Source: Alphaproteobacteria bacterium UBA6347 (GTDB lineage: Bacteria; Pseudomonadota; Alphaproteobacteria; CAAGCB01; CAG-977). Taken from it: a stretch of 62,992 nucleotides of DNA. The translations under genes were made by a program, and so were the position numbers. Of this stretch, positions 1-7,698 are shown in pieces. The stretch lies in NCBI GenBank assembly GCA_002440235.1, contig DJRZ01000028.1, positions 1-62,992 of the forward strand, read 5' to 3'. Below the pieces are notes generated by a model. It was not told where the DNA came from. It made no database searches and saw nothing but the letters and a program-made list of their open reading frames with translations. Every line of letters begins with the position of its first letter. Position 1 is the stretch's first letter.

Positions 1-71
1 CTTCTTTCTGGGTTGATTTCGACGATATTCCGGCGTCAAATGAATCCGCAACCGCGCGTTCCGACGGGGAT

Positions 72-1679
72 TTAATTCGATTGCAGGTGTTTTTGCAAAA
101 ACGCTTTGAATTCGTCCGCCTGTTCCGCGGTGACGTTTTCGTTTTTAGCGTATCCTCCGGGGCAGGAGCTGAAAAAGTAGGCTCTGCGTTCCGTCGGCGC
201 TATTCTGAATCTGTTGCAGGGCGCCGCGCCGCTTAAATAATCGAAAACGGTCATGCCCTGCGAATCCTGCTGATTTATATCCGCGCCGTTTTCGACCAGA
301 TAACGGGCGATGTCCAAATTCCCCTCTTGCACCGCGTATATCAGCGCCGTGCGTTCCGCGTTGTTCATGCAAAAATCATCGCCATGGCATATTCTTACCG
401 CAGGCGTTTTGTCCGTTTTGGCGTTTACGTCCGCTCCGGCGTCCAGCAGGATTTTCACGCTGTCCGCAAATCCGTGTTGCACCGCGTACATCAACGCCGT
501 TTTTCCAAATTCGTTCCCCGCGTTCACGTCGGTGTTCAACCCCGAACAGCTTGATTGCGCGCAGTTTTCAATCAGCATTTTCAAAACGTCGGGACGGTGA
601 ATCGCGACCATGAGGATTTCGTCCGATGCTTGCGGCGTTTCCGGTTCGTCGAATTTTTCGCCTTTCGCCTTTTTGCTTTCGATCAACGCCTTGATTTCAT
701 CGGCGGGCGCGCCGGAAAGGATCTTGTAGCGCAGGGTTCCCTTATCGACGGGCAGGCTTTTCGCCGACGACGGCGTCATGACCCAATGCGCGTAAAGGCG
801 GGCGTCCTTTTCGGAAACCGGAAAAACCTTTACATAGTGCCGCGCCAGTTCTTCGACCGCCCGGTCGAACCCGATGCCGTGATTTATGACCTCACTGAAA
901 TACACGTAGTTGGGATAGGATTCCATCGCCCACGATTCCAACGGTCGCGCCAACGCCTGCAAATTTTCATCAGACAGATAGCTCCGTTCAAATTTGAAAT
1001 CGGGATCGTAGCGGATTTGGAGGGTTTCGGCGGTTATCGCCGCTTCGAGAAAGTTATGCACCCCGTTGGGCGGCAGATCCAATTCCAATTGAACGTATTT
1101 TCGGTATTCCTCGATTTCCGGCGGAAAATCGTATTGGGGATACAACCCGCAGTTGGAAAGATTCAATGTTTCCATGGAATAGTCGTCGGGGTAGTATTGA
1201 ATCGCCGTCAAATGAACCTTTTGCGCCGCCGGACAGGGAATGACGATCTTCCCGACCTTTTTTCCCCATTCGCCCGACAGTTTGGAAAAATCGACCGCGC
1301 CGACCCGTATCAGGCATTCCAAATTTTGATAACAATAAAGATAGCCGTCTTTCGTCCGGTATTTATAATTCGATTTTTCACCGCTTTTTTCATAATACGC
1401 GGTGATTTCCGTATGCAAACGGTAGGCGATGTCTTCAAATTCGCGCGTGTTTATCTTTTCTGGCTGATAGTAACTCAGCATAATCAAATATTGCATGGCG
1501 GCGGAATCGTCCGTATCCGCCGTTTCTTTCAAATCCTCCACGACTTTTTCGGGATTTTCCTTTATCGCGCGGGCAATCGTTTCGCGCAAATCGTCGTCGT
1601 TTGGCTCCGCTTTGACAAAACAGGGAAAAAGAAAAAGCGAAATCAGAAAAGCGGATAAAAAAGCCGTTTTGTTTTTCAT
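72..1679 (-). CDS. Secreted ankyrin-repeat protein
   Basis: 535 aa. The first ~24 residues form a signal peptide (MKNK, hydrophobic core with FLISLFLFPCF, then VKAEP), so the product is predicted to be periplasmic or secreted. The middle has no recognisable enzyme motif. The C-terminal third (about 355-500) holds ankyrin repeats, seen as GKTALMYAVQHG, ILLDAGADVNAK, ERTALIYAVQEG and YLVENGADINQQD, typical protein-binding modules. Several paired cysteines suggest disulfides. AAAGGA lies just upstream of the ATG. It is a single gene with a perfect inverted repeat directly upstream. Partner and role are unknown. Confidence 0.85.
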   Translation of the reverse strand: MKNKTAFLSAFLISLFLFPCFVKAEPNDDDLRETIARAIKENPEKVVEDLKETADTDDSAAMQYLIMLSYYQPEKINTREFEDIAYRLHTEITAYYEKSGEKSNYKYRTKDGYLYCYQNLECLIRVGAVDFSKLSGEWGKKVGKIVIPCPAAQKVHLTAIQYYPDDYSMETLNLSNCGLYPQYDFPPEIEEYRKYVQLELDLPPNGVHNFLEAAITAETLQIRYDPDFKFERSYLSDENLQALARPLESWAMESYPNYVYFSEVINHGIGFDRAVEELARHYVKVFPVSEKDARLYAHWVMTPSSAKSLPVDKGTLRYKILSGAPADEIKALIESKKAKGEKFDEPETPQASDEILMVAIHRPDVLKMLIENCAQSSCSGLNTDVNAGNEFGKTALMYAVQHGFADSVKILLDAGADVNAKTDKTPAVRICHGDDFCMNNAERTALIYAVQEGNLDIARYLVENGADINQQDSQGMTVFDYLSGAAPCNRFRIAPTERRAYFFSSCPGGYAKNENVTAEQADEFKAFLQKHLQSN

Positions 1680-1692
1680 ATGAATTTCCTTT

Positions 1693-1716
1693 AAATCGTA
1701 AAATTTTTTACGATTT
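1693..1716. promoter_or_regulatory. Perfect inverted repeat upstream of ankyrin gene
   Basis: Arms AAATCGTAAAA and TTTTACGATTT (11 bp, 2-bp gap) lie 14 bp before the ankyrin start codon. It could be a repressor operator or a 5'-UTR hairpin. It is AT-rich with no G-C clamp and no T-run after it, so it is unlikely to be a terminator. Confidence 0.4.
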
Positions 1717-1848
1717 TACACAAGGAAAACCGGAAAAACATTAAAAAATTAAAACGCCGTTGAAAAAGAAAAACGGCGGACGTTCGTCGGCGGCGGGGAT
1801 CGTCGACGCCGAAAATGCGGAACGGCGCGGCGAACGGTGCGAAATGTG

Positions 1849-1877
1849 TTGACTTCGGCGGAACGGAGGGGTATAAA
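1849..1877 (+). promoter_or_regulatory. Sigma-70 type promoter of the ffh operon
   Basis: TTGACT at 1849-1854 and TATAAA at 1872-1877 are separated by exactly 17 bp. Transcription would start near 1884, about 105 nt ahead of the ffh ATG, giving a long leader. This is the best consensus match in the window and drives the SRP/ribosomal block. Confidence 0.65.
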
Positions 1878-1883
1878 CACCTT

Positions 1884-1989
1884 AACTATGAAAGGTTTTA
1901 ACAGCCTTATGCCTCCACGGAGGTTCGTCTGCCGGTGAAGATACGCTCACAGACGCCCTTTTTGTTTGTATAAGGTTTCAGAGGTTCAA
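1884..1989 (+). promoter_or_regulatory. Structured leader of ffh with terminator-like hairpin
   Basis: The predicted 5' UTR holds a small hairpin (1912-1923, CCTC/GAGG with a CACG loop) and a larger one (CGTCTG 1926-1931 with CAGACG 1950-1955), followed by CCC and a T-rich run TTTTTGTTT. GCCTTAT (1904-1910) is complementary to ATAAGG (1969-1975), and CCTC to the GAGG Shine-Dalgarno (1981-1984), so an alternative fold could hide the ffh ribosome site. It may be an attenuator or a short separate RNA. It lacks the GGTCAGG..GGAAGCAGCC core of 4.5S RNA, so it is not SRP RNA. Confidence 0.4.
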
Positions 1990-3381
1990 ATGTTTGATTC
2001 TTTGGCGGAAAAATTAAGCGGCGTGTTCGACCGTCTGGCGCATCGGGGAGCTTTGACCGAAGCCGACGTCGACGGCGCGATGCGCGAAATCCGCGTCGCT
2101 TTGCTGGAAGCCGACGTCGCTTTGCCCGTCGTCAAGGACGTCGTCGCCAAAATCAAGGATCGGGCGGTCGGACAGGCGGTGATCAAATCGGTCACGCCGT
2201 CGCAAATGGTCGTTAAAATCGTTCATGACGCTCTGGTCGAAATGCTGGGCGGGGAAAACGCCGCGCTCGATCTGGACGCCGCCGCGCCCGTCCCCGTTTT
2301 GATGGTCGGGTTGCAGGGATCGGGCAAAACGACGACCTCCGCCAAGCTGGCGTTGCGCCTGAAAAAGGATAAGAAGCGCGTCTTGCTGGCGTCGCTGGAC
2401 GTGTACCGTCCCGCCGCGCAGGAACAGCTGGCGCAGCTGGGCGGGCAAATCGGCGTCGACGTGTTGCCGGTCATCGCCGGCGAAAAGCCGAGAGCGATCG
2501 CCTCGCGCGCGATGACCGAGGGACGCAAGGGCGGCTACGACATCGTAATCTTGGACACGGCGGGACGTCTGCATGTCGATTTGGATATGATGGGCGAGGT
2601 CGCCGACGTGCGCGCTCTGGTTCAGCCGAAGGAAACGATTTTGGTCGTCGACGCGCTGACCGGACAGGACGCGGTCAATGTCGCGCGAGAATTTAACGAA
2701 AAAATCGGAATTACGGGCATCGTCCTGACCCGCGGAGACGGCGATTCCCGCGGCGGCGCGGCGTTGTCGATGCGCGCCGTGACGGGGTGTCCGATCAAGT
2801 TTTTAGGCGCGGGCGAAAAGGTCGATGCGCTGGAACCGTTCCACCCCGATCGTCTGGCGGGGCGCATTCTGGGAATGGGCGACGTCGTTTCTCTGGTGGA
2901 AACGGCGGCTGAAAAAATGGACAAGGACGAGGCGGAACGCGTCGCCAAGCGTATGATGGACGGGCGTTTCGACTTGAACGACATGTTGTCGCAACTGCGG
3001 CAAATGCAAAAGATGGGCGATTTGAAAGGTCTGCTGGGATTGATTCCGGGCATGGGCAAATTCAAAGCGCAAATCGACGCCGCGAAAATCGACGACAAAA
3101 TCTTTAAACGGCAGGAGGCGATCATTCTTTCCATGACGCCCGTTGAACGCCGTAATCCGGACATCATCAAGGCGTCGCGCAAAAAGCGCATCGCCGCGGG
3201 GTGCGGTCTGTCCGTGCAGGACGTCAACAAATTGTTGAAGCAGTACGAACAAATCGCCGAAGTGATGAAAAAGATGAAAAAAATGGGAAAGCGGGGTCTG
3301 TTCGGCGGTCTGCCCGGCGGATTCGGCGGCGGTTTCGGCGGGGCGGGGGGATTTCCTCCGTTCGGCGGATTTCCGTCATAA
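1990..3381 (+). CDS. ffh: Signal recognition particle GTPase Ffh
   Basis: 463 aa from the ATG at 1990. An in-frame TTG at 1966 is rejected because Ffh proteins begin MFDSLAEKLS and GAGG sits 5 bp before this ATG. Ffh binds SRP RNA and nascent signal sequences and docks on FtsY. Visible parts are the N four-helix bundle, the GTPase G domain (G1 GLQGSGKTTTSAKLA, G3 DTAGR, G4 TRGDGDSRGG, where the family has TKxDGD) and the Met-rich M domain. The tail is unusual, a Gly/Phe run (GGLPGGFGGGFGG). First gene of ffh-rpsP-rimM-trmD-rplS. Confidence 0.97.
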   Translation: MFDSLAEKLSGVFDRLAHRGALTEADVDGAMREIRVALLEADVALPVVKDVVAKIKDRAVGQAVIKSVTPSQMVVKIVHDALVEMLGGENAALDLDAAAPVPVLMVGLQGSGKTTTSAKLALRLKKDKKRVLLASLDVYRPAAQEQLAQLGGQIGVDVLPVIAGEKPRAIASRAMTEGRKGGYDIVILDTAGRLHVDLDMMGEVADVRALVQPKETILVVDALTGQDAVNVAREFNEKIGITGIVLTRGDGDSRGGAALSMRAVTGCPIKFLGAGEKVDALEPFHPDRLAGRILGMGDVVSLVETAAEKMDKDEAERVAKRMMDGRFDLNDMLSQLRQMQKMGDLKGLLGLIPGMGKFKAQIDAAKIDDKIFKRQEAIILSMTPVERRNPDIIKASRKKRIAAGCGLSVQDVNKLLKQYEQIAEVMKKMKKMGKRGLFGGLPGGFGGGFGGAGGFPPFGGFPS

Positions 3382-3421
3382 TCGCAGACATCAACCAGAT
3401 TTTAAGTGAGGTAATTAAACT

Positions 3422-3796
3422 ATGTCAGTTCGTATCAGACTTGCCCGCGGCGGATCGAAAGGCGCTCCTTTCCACAAAATCGTCGTGGCTGATCAGCATT
3501 GCGCGCGCGACGGTCGTTTGATCGAACGCGTCGGTTCTTACAACCCGCTGTTGCCGGCGGATCACGCCGACCGCGTCGTCGTCAAGGAAGAACGCGTGAA
3601 ATATTGGCTGGGCGTCGGCGCTCAACCGACGGAACGCGTCGCGAAACTGCTGTCCAAAATGGGATTGTGCGCCGCGCCCGTGATCAACGACCGTCCGCAG
3701 AAGTCCGCTCCGAAAGCGAAAGCTCAGGAACGCGCCAAAGCCAAAGCCGAAGCTGCCGCCGCGGCCGCCGAAGCCGCCGCTTCCGCCGAAGCTTGA
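3422..3796 (+). CDS. rpsP: 30S ribosomal protein S16
   Basis: 124 aa. It starts MSVRIRLARGGSKGAPFHKIVVADQ with the standard S16 core (about 80 aa) including RVGSYNPLLP and WLGVGAQPTERV. An Ala/Lys/Glu-rich tail of about 35 residues follows, as in many alphaproteobacterial S16 proteins. GTGAGG lies about 10 bp upstream. It is the second gene of the operon, 40 bp after ffh. S16 is an assembly protein of the small-subunit body. Confidence 0.97.
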   Translation: MSVRIRLARGGSKGAPFHKIVVADQHCARDGRLIERVGSYNPLLPADHADRVVVKEERVKYWLGVGAQPTERVAKLLSKMGLCAAPVINDRPQKSAPKAKAQERAKAKAEAAAAAAEAAASAEA

Positions 3797-3821
3797 TTCC
3801 TGACAAGGGAAAGTGACGGCG

Positions 3822-4355
3822 ATGACCCGAACCGCTGAACGTCAAAACATGGTTTGCGTGGGCGTCATTACGACGGTTCACGGCGTTCGCGGCAACGTCA
3901 AGGTCAAAAGCTTCACGCGCAAGGCGAGCGATTTCGCGACTTTCGGGACGCTGTACGACGCGTCGGGTCGACGTTCTTTCAACGTTAAAATTGTCGGGGA
4001 AAGCAAGGGAGTCTTCCTTGTCGCCGTCGACGGGCTGACGGACAGAACGGCGGCGGAGGCGTTGCGCGGAACGGAACTGTACGTTCCCCGTGAAAAACTG
4101 CCCGAAACGGACGCCGACGAATTTTACTACGTCGATTTGATCGGCATGACGGCGAAAACGCCGGACGGTGAAGTTCTGGGCGAAATCAAAGGGGTTCACA
4201 ACTTCGGCGCGGGGGATATGCTGGAAATCGACGGAATCGACGATTTCGTTTCCTTTTCCAAACAAAACGTCCCCGACATCGATTTGAAATCCCGCGTCGC
4301 GACGGTGCGTCTGCCCGAATGCGTTGAAGTCAAACCCGAAAAGCCGGAGCCGTAA
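3822..4355 (+). CDS. rimM: 16S rRNA processing protein RimM
   Basis: 177 aa from the ATG at 3822. A GTG at 3813 would sit only 3 bp from the AAGGGA ribosome site, so the ATG is preferred. RimM binds S19 and helps mature the 30S head. The N-terminal RimM domain starts [21 protein letters not shown], close to the family GxxHGxxGxVKV pattern. The C-terminal PRC-barrel domain contains [10 protein letters not shown] and GDMLEID. Its stop is one base before the trmD start, implying coupled translation. Confidence 0.95.
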   Translation: MTRTAERQNMVCVGVITTVHGVRGNVKVKSFTRKASDFATFGTLYDASGRRSFNVKIVGESKGVFLVAVDGLTDRTAAEALRGTELYVPREKLPETDADEFYYVDLIGMTAKTPDGEVLGEIKGVHNFGAGDMLEIDGIDDFVSFSKQNVPDIDLKSRVATVRLPECVEVKPEKPEP

Positions 4356-4356
4356 G

Positions 4357-5067
4357 ATGTCCTTTTTTACGGCGAACGTGCTGACCGTTTTTCCCGAAAT
4401 GTTCCCCGGATATCTGGGGTGTTCATTGGCGGGCAGGGCTCTGGAAGAAGGGAAGTGGACGCTGAACGTGACGAACATTCGCGATTTTGCGACGGACCGT
4501 CACAAAACGGTGGACGACACCCCCTTTGGCGGCGGAGCCGGAATGGTCATGCGCCCCGATGTGTTGGGCAGAGCCGTGGAGGCGGTTCATCACGCGGGAA
4601 CGCGTTTGATCTATTTTTCACCGCGCGGTGCGAAAGTGACGCAGCAAACGGTGGAACAGCTGGCAAGCGAGGGAGAGGCGACTTTTCTTTGCGGCCGGTT
4701 CGAGGGAATAGACGAACGCGTGTTGGAAGCCTATCCGTTTGAAGAAGTCAGCTTGGGCGACTTCGTTCTTTCGGGCGGGGAACCGGCGGCCTTGGCGGTG
4801 TTGGACGCAATCGTGCGTTTGCTGCCGGGGGTCATGGGATGTCGCGCTTCCTTGGACGAGGAAAGTTTCAGCAACGGTTTGCTGGAATACCCGCAATACA
4901 CGCGTCCGGTCGAATGGAACGGACGCACCGTGCCGGAGGTTCTGAATTCTGGACATCACGGACGGATTGCCGCTTGGCGATTGGCGCAAGCGGAAGAGTT
5001 AACCAAACGGCGGCGACCGGATTTGTGGAAAGCTTATCTGGAAACCGCGAAAAAGCGAGAGGATTAA
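4357..5067 (+). CDS. trmD: tRNA (guanine37-N1)-methyltransferase
   Basis: 236 aa. It starts [20 protein letters not shown], the standard TrmD N terminus, one base after rimM ends; a longer in-frame start inside rimM is not needed. It methylates G37 of tRNAs reading CNN codons using S-adenosylmethionine. SPOUT trefoil-knot motifs are present: [25 protein letters not shown], and [19 protein letters not shown] followed by [11 protein letters not shown]. No truncation is seen. Confidence 0.97.
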   Translation: MSFFTANVLTVFPEMFPGYLGCSLAGRALEEGKWTLNVTNIRDFATDRHKTVDDTPFGGGAGMVMRPDVLGRAVEAVHHAGTRLIYFSPRGAKVTQQTVEQLASEGEATFLCGRFEGIDERVLEAYPFEEVSLGDFVLSGGEPAALAVLDAIVRLLPGVMGCRASLDEESFSNGLLEYPQYTRPVEWNGRTVPEVLNSGHHGRIAAWRLAQAEELTKRRRPDLWKAYLETAKKRED

Positions 5068-5071
5068 AATT

Positions 5072-5440
5072 ATGGATTTGATCAAAACGCTCGAAAAAGA
5101 GCAGATGGAAAAACTGACGAAGAAAGAAGGTTTTCCCGAATTTAAAGCCGGCGACACGCTGCGCGTTCACGCGAAAGTGGTCGAAGGCGACCGCGAACGC
5201 ATTCAGGTGTTCGAAGGCGTTTGCATCGCCCGCAAAAACGACGGTCTGAACTCGACGTTCACCGTTCGTAAAATTTCTTTCGGCGAAGGCGTCGAACGCG
5301 TGTTCCCCGTCTATTCCCCGAACGTCGCCAAAGTGGAAGTTTCCCGCCGCGGTAAAGTTCGTCGCGCGAAGTTGTACTACCTCCGCAACCTGCGCGGCAA
5401 AGCCGCCCGTATCACCGAAATCACCGATACGGCGAAGTAA
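5072..5440 (+). CDS. rplS: 50S ribosomal protein L19
   Basis: 122 aa. The L19 SH3-like barrel is intact: [52 protein letters not shown] and the basic tail [15 protein letters not shown]. It sits at the 30S-50S interface. It begins 4 bp after trmD and closes the operon, followed by a clear terminator. Confidence 0.97.
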   Translation: MDLIKTLEKEQMEKLTKKEGFPEFKAGDTLRVHAKVVEGDRERIQVFEGVCIARKNDGLNSTFTVRKISFGEGVERVFPVYSPNVAKVEVSRRGKVRRAKLYYLRNLRGKAARITEITDTAK

Positions 5441-5471
5441 TATATTTTTGCCTCTGGCTTTCGGAAGAAAG

Positions 5472-5508
5472 GCGGCGTGAACGGGCGTGCGCCCCGCCGC
5501 TTTTCTTT
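5472..5508 (+). terminator. Terminator of the ffh-rplS operon
   Basis: GCGGCG (5472-5477) pairs with CGCCGC (5495-5500), with an inner GGGC/GCCC step, followed by TTTTCTTT. It lies 32 bp after the rplS stop. Confidence 0.75.
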
Positions 5509-5585
5509 CCGCAGAGGGCTGAAATCATTCCCCGATGCCGCGCAAGGCAGGCGGGCTTTTATCGTTATTATCAGGAGAACTCACC

Positions 5586-6608
5586 ATGGTCAAAGTCGCT
5601 GTTGTCGGCGCGACGGGAAACGTCGGACGCGAAATGTTGCAAACGCTGGCGCAAAGAAAATTTCCGGCGGAACAGGTGTTCGCCGTCGCTTCCGCCCGTT
5701 CCGCGGGGAAAGAGGTTTCGTTCGGCGACGACGAAGTGCTGAAAGTCCGGGATCTGGACAAGTTCGATTTCAACGGCGTCGACATCGCGCTGATGAGCGC
5801 GGGGGCTTCCGTTTCCGAAAAATACGCGCCGAAAATCGCGGCGGCGGGGTGCGTCGTCATCGACAATTCGTCGCAATGGCGCATGGATCCCGACGTGCCG
5901 CTGGTCGTTCCCGAAGTCAACCCCGAGGCGATCGCCGGCTATAAAAAGAAAAACATCATCGCCAATCCGAACTGTTCGACGATTCAGATGGTCGTTCCTT
6001 TGGCGGCTTTGCACAAGGCTTTCCACGTCAAACGCGTCGTCGTGACGACTTACCAGTCCGTTTCCGGCGCGGGCAAGGCGGCGATGGACGAACTGTTCGA
6101 TCAGACAAAGGGAATCTATTGGGGCGAGGATATTTCCAAAACGCAAAACAAATTTCCCAAACAGATCGCTTTCAACGTCATTCCGCAAATCGACGTGTTT
6201 CTGGACGACGGTTCGACCAAAGAAGAATGGAAAATGACGGTCGAAACGAAAAAGATCGTCGATCCGAAAATCAAGGTGCACGCCAACTGCGCGCGCGTTC
6301 CGGTGTTTGTCGGACACGCGGAATACGTCAACATCGAGACCGAAAAGGAAATTTCGGACAAGGATGCGACGTTTATTTTGAAAAAGACCCCCGGCGTGAC
6401 GGTTTTGGACACGCGCGAAGCCGGCGGCTATCCCACGCAGGCGGAAATCGCGGGCGAAGACGACGTGTTCGTGTCGCGCATTCGTTCCGACGCGACGATC
6501 GACAACGGGCTGAGCTTTTGGTGCGTGGCGGACAACCTGCGCAAAGGCGCGGCGCTGAACGCCGTCCAGATCGCCGAAGTGTTGCTTCGCGATTATTTGA
6601 ACAAATAA
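5586..6608 (+). CDS. asd: Aspartate-semialdehyde dehydrogenase
   Basis: 340 aa from the ATG at 5586, preceded by AGGAG. It reduces beta-aspartyl phosphate with NADPH, feeding lysine/diaminopimelate, threonine and methionine synthesis. It shows the NADP-binding VAVVGATGNVGREML, the catalytic Cys in ANPNCSTIQMV, YQSVSGAGKAAMDEL, and HANCARVPVFVGH with the substrate-binding Arg/His. Length is normal. It is monocistronic between two terminators. Confidence 0.96.
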   Translation: MVKVAVVGATGNVGREMLQTLAQRKFPAEQVFAVASARSAGKEVSFGDDEVLKVRDLDKFDFNGVDIALMSAGASVSEKYAPKIAAAGCVVIDNSSQWRMDPDVPLVVPEVNPEAIAGYKKKNIIANPNCSTIQMVVPLAALHKAFHVKRVVVTTYQSVSGAGKAAMDELFDQTKGIYWGEDISKTQNKFPKQIAFNVIPQIDVFLDDGSTKEEWKMTVETKKIVDPKIKVHANCARVPVFVGHAEYVNIETEKEISDKDATFILKKTPGVTVLDTREAGGYPTQAEIAGEDDVFVSRIRSDATIDNGLSFWCVADNLRKGAALNAVQIAEVLLRDYLNK

Positions 6609-6622
6609 AAATTTTCAATGCG

Positions 6623-6652
6623 AAAAAGCTCCCCGATCGGGGAGCTTTTTTT
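6623..6652 (+). terminator. Terminator of asd
   Basis: Perfect palindrome AGCTCCCCGATCGGGGAGCT inside an A-run and T-run, 14 bp after the asd stop. It separates asd from the accessory patch. Confidence 0.9.
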
Positions 6653-6763
6653 GTATCTTCGGTATTGACGGATGCGGACGGCGTCTCGAAATACATCGGA
6701 ATTTCAATCCGGTCGGAAAATAAAAAACGTCAAAAGCGATGAAACCGGAAAGATTTTTTAGTC

Positions 6764-6792
6764 TTGCCATCGTCGGAAAATTTCCCTAACCT
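6764..6792 (+). promoter_or_regulatory. Promoter of structured RNA A
   Basis: TTGCCA (6764-6769) and TAACCT (6787-6792) are spaced 17 bp. Copy B has CTTG and TAATCT at the same relative positions, although the bases between them differ. That co-conservation supports a real start near 6798. Confidence 0.5.
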
Positions 6793-6797
6793 GAAAA

Positions 6798-7088
6798 AGA
6801 CGCGCGCGGCATGCCGTCCGCGCGGTCAGAGCCTGAAAAAAACAGGTTCGGAGCCGTCAGAAGCTCTTGCATGGAGGCATTGATATAAACGCCGGCAATC
6901 CGTTCCGCATGCGGCGGAACGGGATTATATCCCCGATTTCCATTATGGATCGGGGAGGATTTGACGTATGTTCAGAAGCCCCGATTTTTTTGATCGAAGG
7001 GCTTTAAAGGTCAATCGTCATTCCATGCAATGATTCTGAACTCCCCGCTATGCTTTTAAAGCGTTTCAGCTTTTTATCGGCGAGTTTT
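6798..7088 (+). ncRNA. Structured RNA A (paralogue of RNA B)
   Basis: About 290 nt with no supported protein. Helices seen: 6803-6809/6818-6824; 6851-6854/6863-6866; long-range TTGCATGGA 6867-6875 with TCCATGCAA 7022-7030; 6900-6908/6914-6922; CCCCGAT 6931-6937 with ATCGGGG 6949-6955; TTGAC 6961-6965 with GTCAA 7010-7014; AGCCC 6977-6981 with GGGCT 6999-7003; GTTCAGAA 6970-6977 as an alternative partner of TTCTGAAC 7034-7041. CTCCCCG (7041-7047) can pair back to CGGGGAG (6951-6957) or forward to CGGCGAG (7078-7084), which is followed by TTTT. Copy B has equivalents of most of these with changed bases. I do not recognise the family; it does not match 6S, RNase P, tmRNA or riboswitch cores known to me. 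Confidence 0.6.
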
Positions 7089-7389
7089 AACCGTTTGAAT
7101 TTAAAACGGATTTCAGCGTTTTTTTCTGTTTCGATTTTATCAAGCCCTGTTTTCAAGGTAACAACACGGTAACAAAAATTCCATGTTTGCCCGCCTTGGA
7201 AAGCAACCTCAATTTGTCGCCGTTGATTGCTCAATGACGACGTAAATCAAAGTACGCCTTTTTTCCGATTCCGTCAAGCAACATGCAAAAAGACTCAAAA
7301 AGCTCCGAAAAGCACCGTTTTGAACGGTTCCTCTTTGATTTGTTTCATGCCACCGTAAAGGCGTTTGAAATCAACCAAAGGAGTTCATT
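7089..7389. other. Gene-free spacer between RNA A and HTH gene
   Basis: About 300 bp, AT-richer than its surroundings. It holds two direct GGTAACA copies one helical turn apart (7157-7163 and 7168-7174), the kind of spacing seen for integrase or excisionase arm sites, but no core site or integrase gene is visible. The 76-codon minus-strand frame over 7004-7234 overlaps RNA A and resembles no protein I know, so it is not called. Confidence 0.35.
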
Positions 7390-7629
7390 ATGGAAATCAA
7401 GAAAGAATATTTAACGCGCGGACAGGCGGCTGAATACTGCATCAAACAAGGCTTGCCTGTCAGCCCGAAAACTTTGGCGAAATACGCTTGCGTCGGCGGC
7501 GGACCGAAGTTCCGCAAGTTCGGCAGAATGCGCGTCGTCTATAAAATCGCCGACTTGGACGAATGGATTGAGCAACGCTTGTCCGACACTTTTGCGGCGA
7601 CGGGAATTCTTTGCGACGACAGAGACTGA
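7390..7629 (+). CDS. Excisionase/AlpA-like helix-turn-helix protein
   Basis: 79 aa. It resembles MerR-type HTH_17 DNA-binding modules: YLTRGQAAEYCIKQ is the first helix pair, SPKTLAKYACVGGGPKFRKFG the recognition region, and VVYKIADLDEWIEQRL the closing helix. Such proteins act as phage/plasmid excisionases or regulators. AAAGGAG is correctly placed upstream. No integrase is nearby, so it is either a remnant of a mobile element or a regulator of the Fic gene 69 bp downstream. Confidence 0.8.
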   Translation: MEIKKEYLTRGQAAEYCIKQGLPVSPKTLAKYACVGGGPKFRKFGRMRVVYKIADLDEWIEQRLSDTFAATGILCDDRD

Positions 7630-7698
7630 TTGATAAAAAGGCTTCCAATCAATCATAAAGCGCGTTATTATGAGTTATAGGAAAGGATTTTATCGCTC

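Noticed and set aside
1..71. Possible 3' end of a plus-strand gene entering from the left edge (frame 3 reads SFWVDFDDIPASNESATARSDG)
   Set aside because: The frame runs on into the ankyrin gene and no start, stop or family supports it; too little sequence.
1884..1966. ffh leader as 4.5S SRP RNA
   Set aside because: The conserved SRP loop sequence (GGTCAGG with GGAAGCAGCC) is absent and the hairpins are too short.
1966..1989. TTG start giving eight extra residues to Ffh
   Set aside because: The extra residues MYKVSEVQ lie over the ribosome site; Ffh homologues begin at MFDSL.
6623..6955. Copying relationship between the asd terminator (CTCCCCGATCGGGGAG) and the CCCCGAT hairpin of RNA A
   Set aside because: RNA B has the same hairpin without any asd terminator nearby, and GC-rich palindromes of this kind are common in terminators; chance similarity is enough.
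6798..7088. RNA A/B as 6S RNA, tmRNA or RNase P RNA
   Set aside because: No rod-like 6S bubble, no tag peptide frame or tRNA-like ends, and no RNase P core blocks; the helices form a multibranch fold instead.
7004..7234. 76-codon minus-strand frame
   Set aside because: Overlaps the conserved 3' part of RNA A, no recognisable similarity and no good ribosome site.
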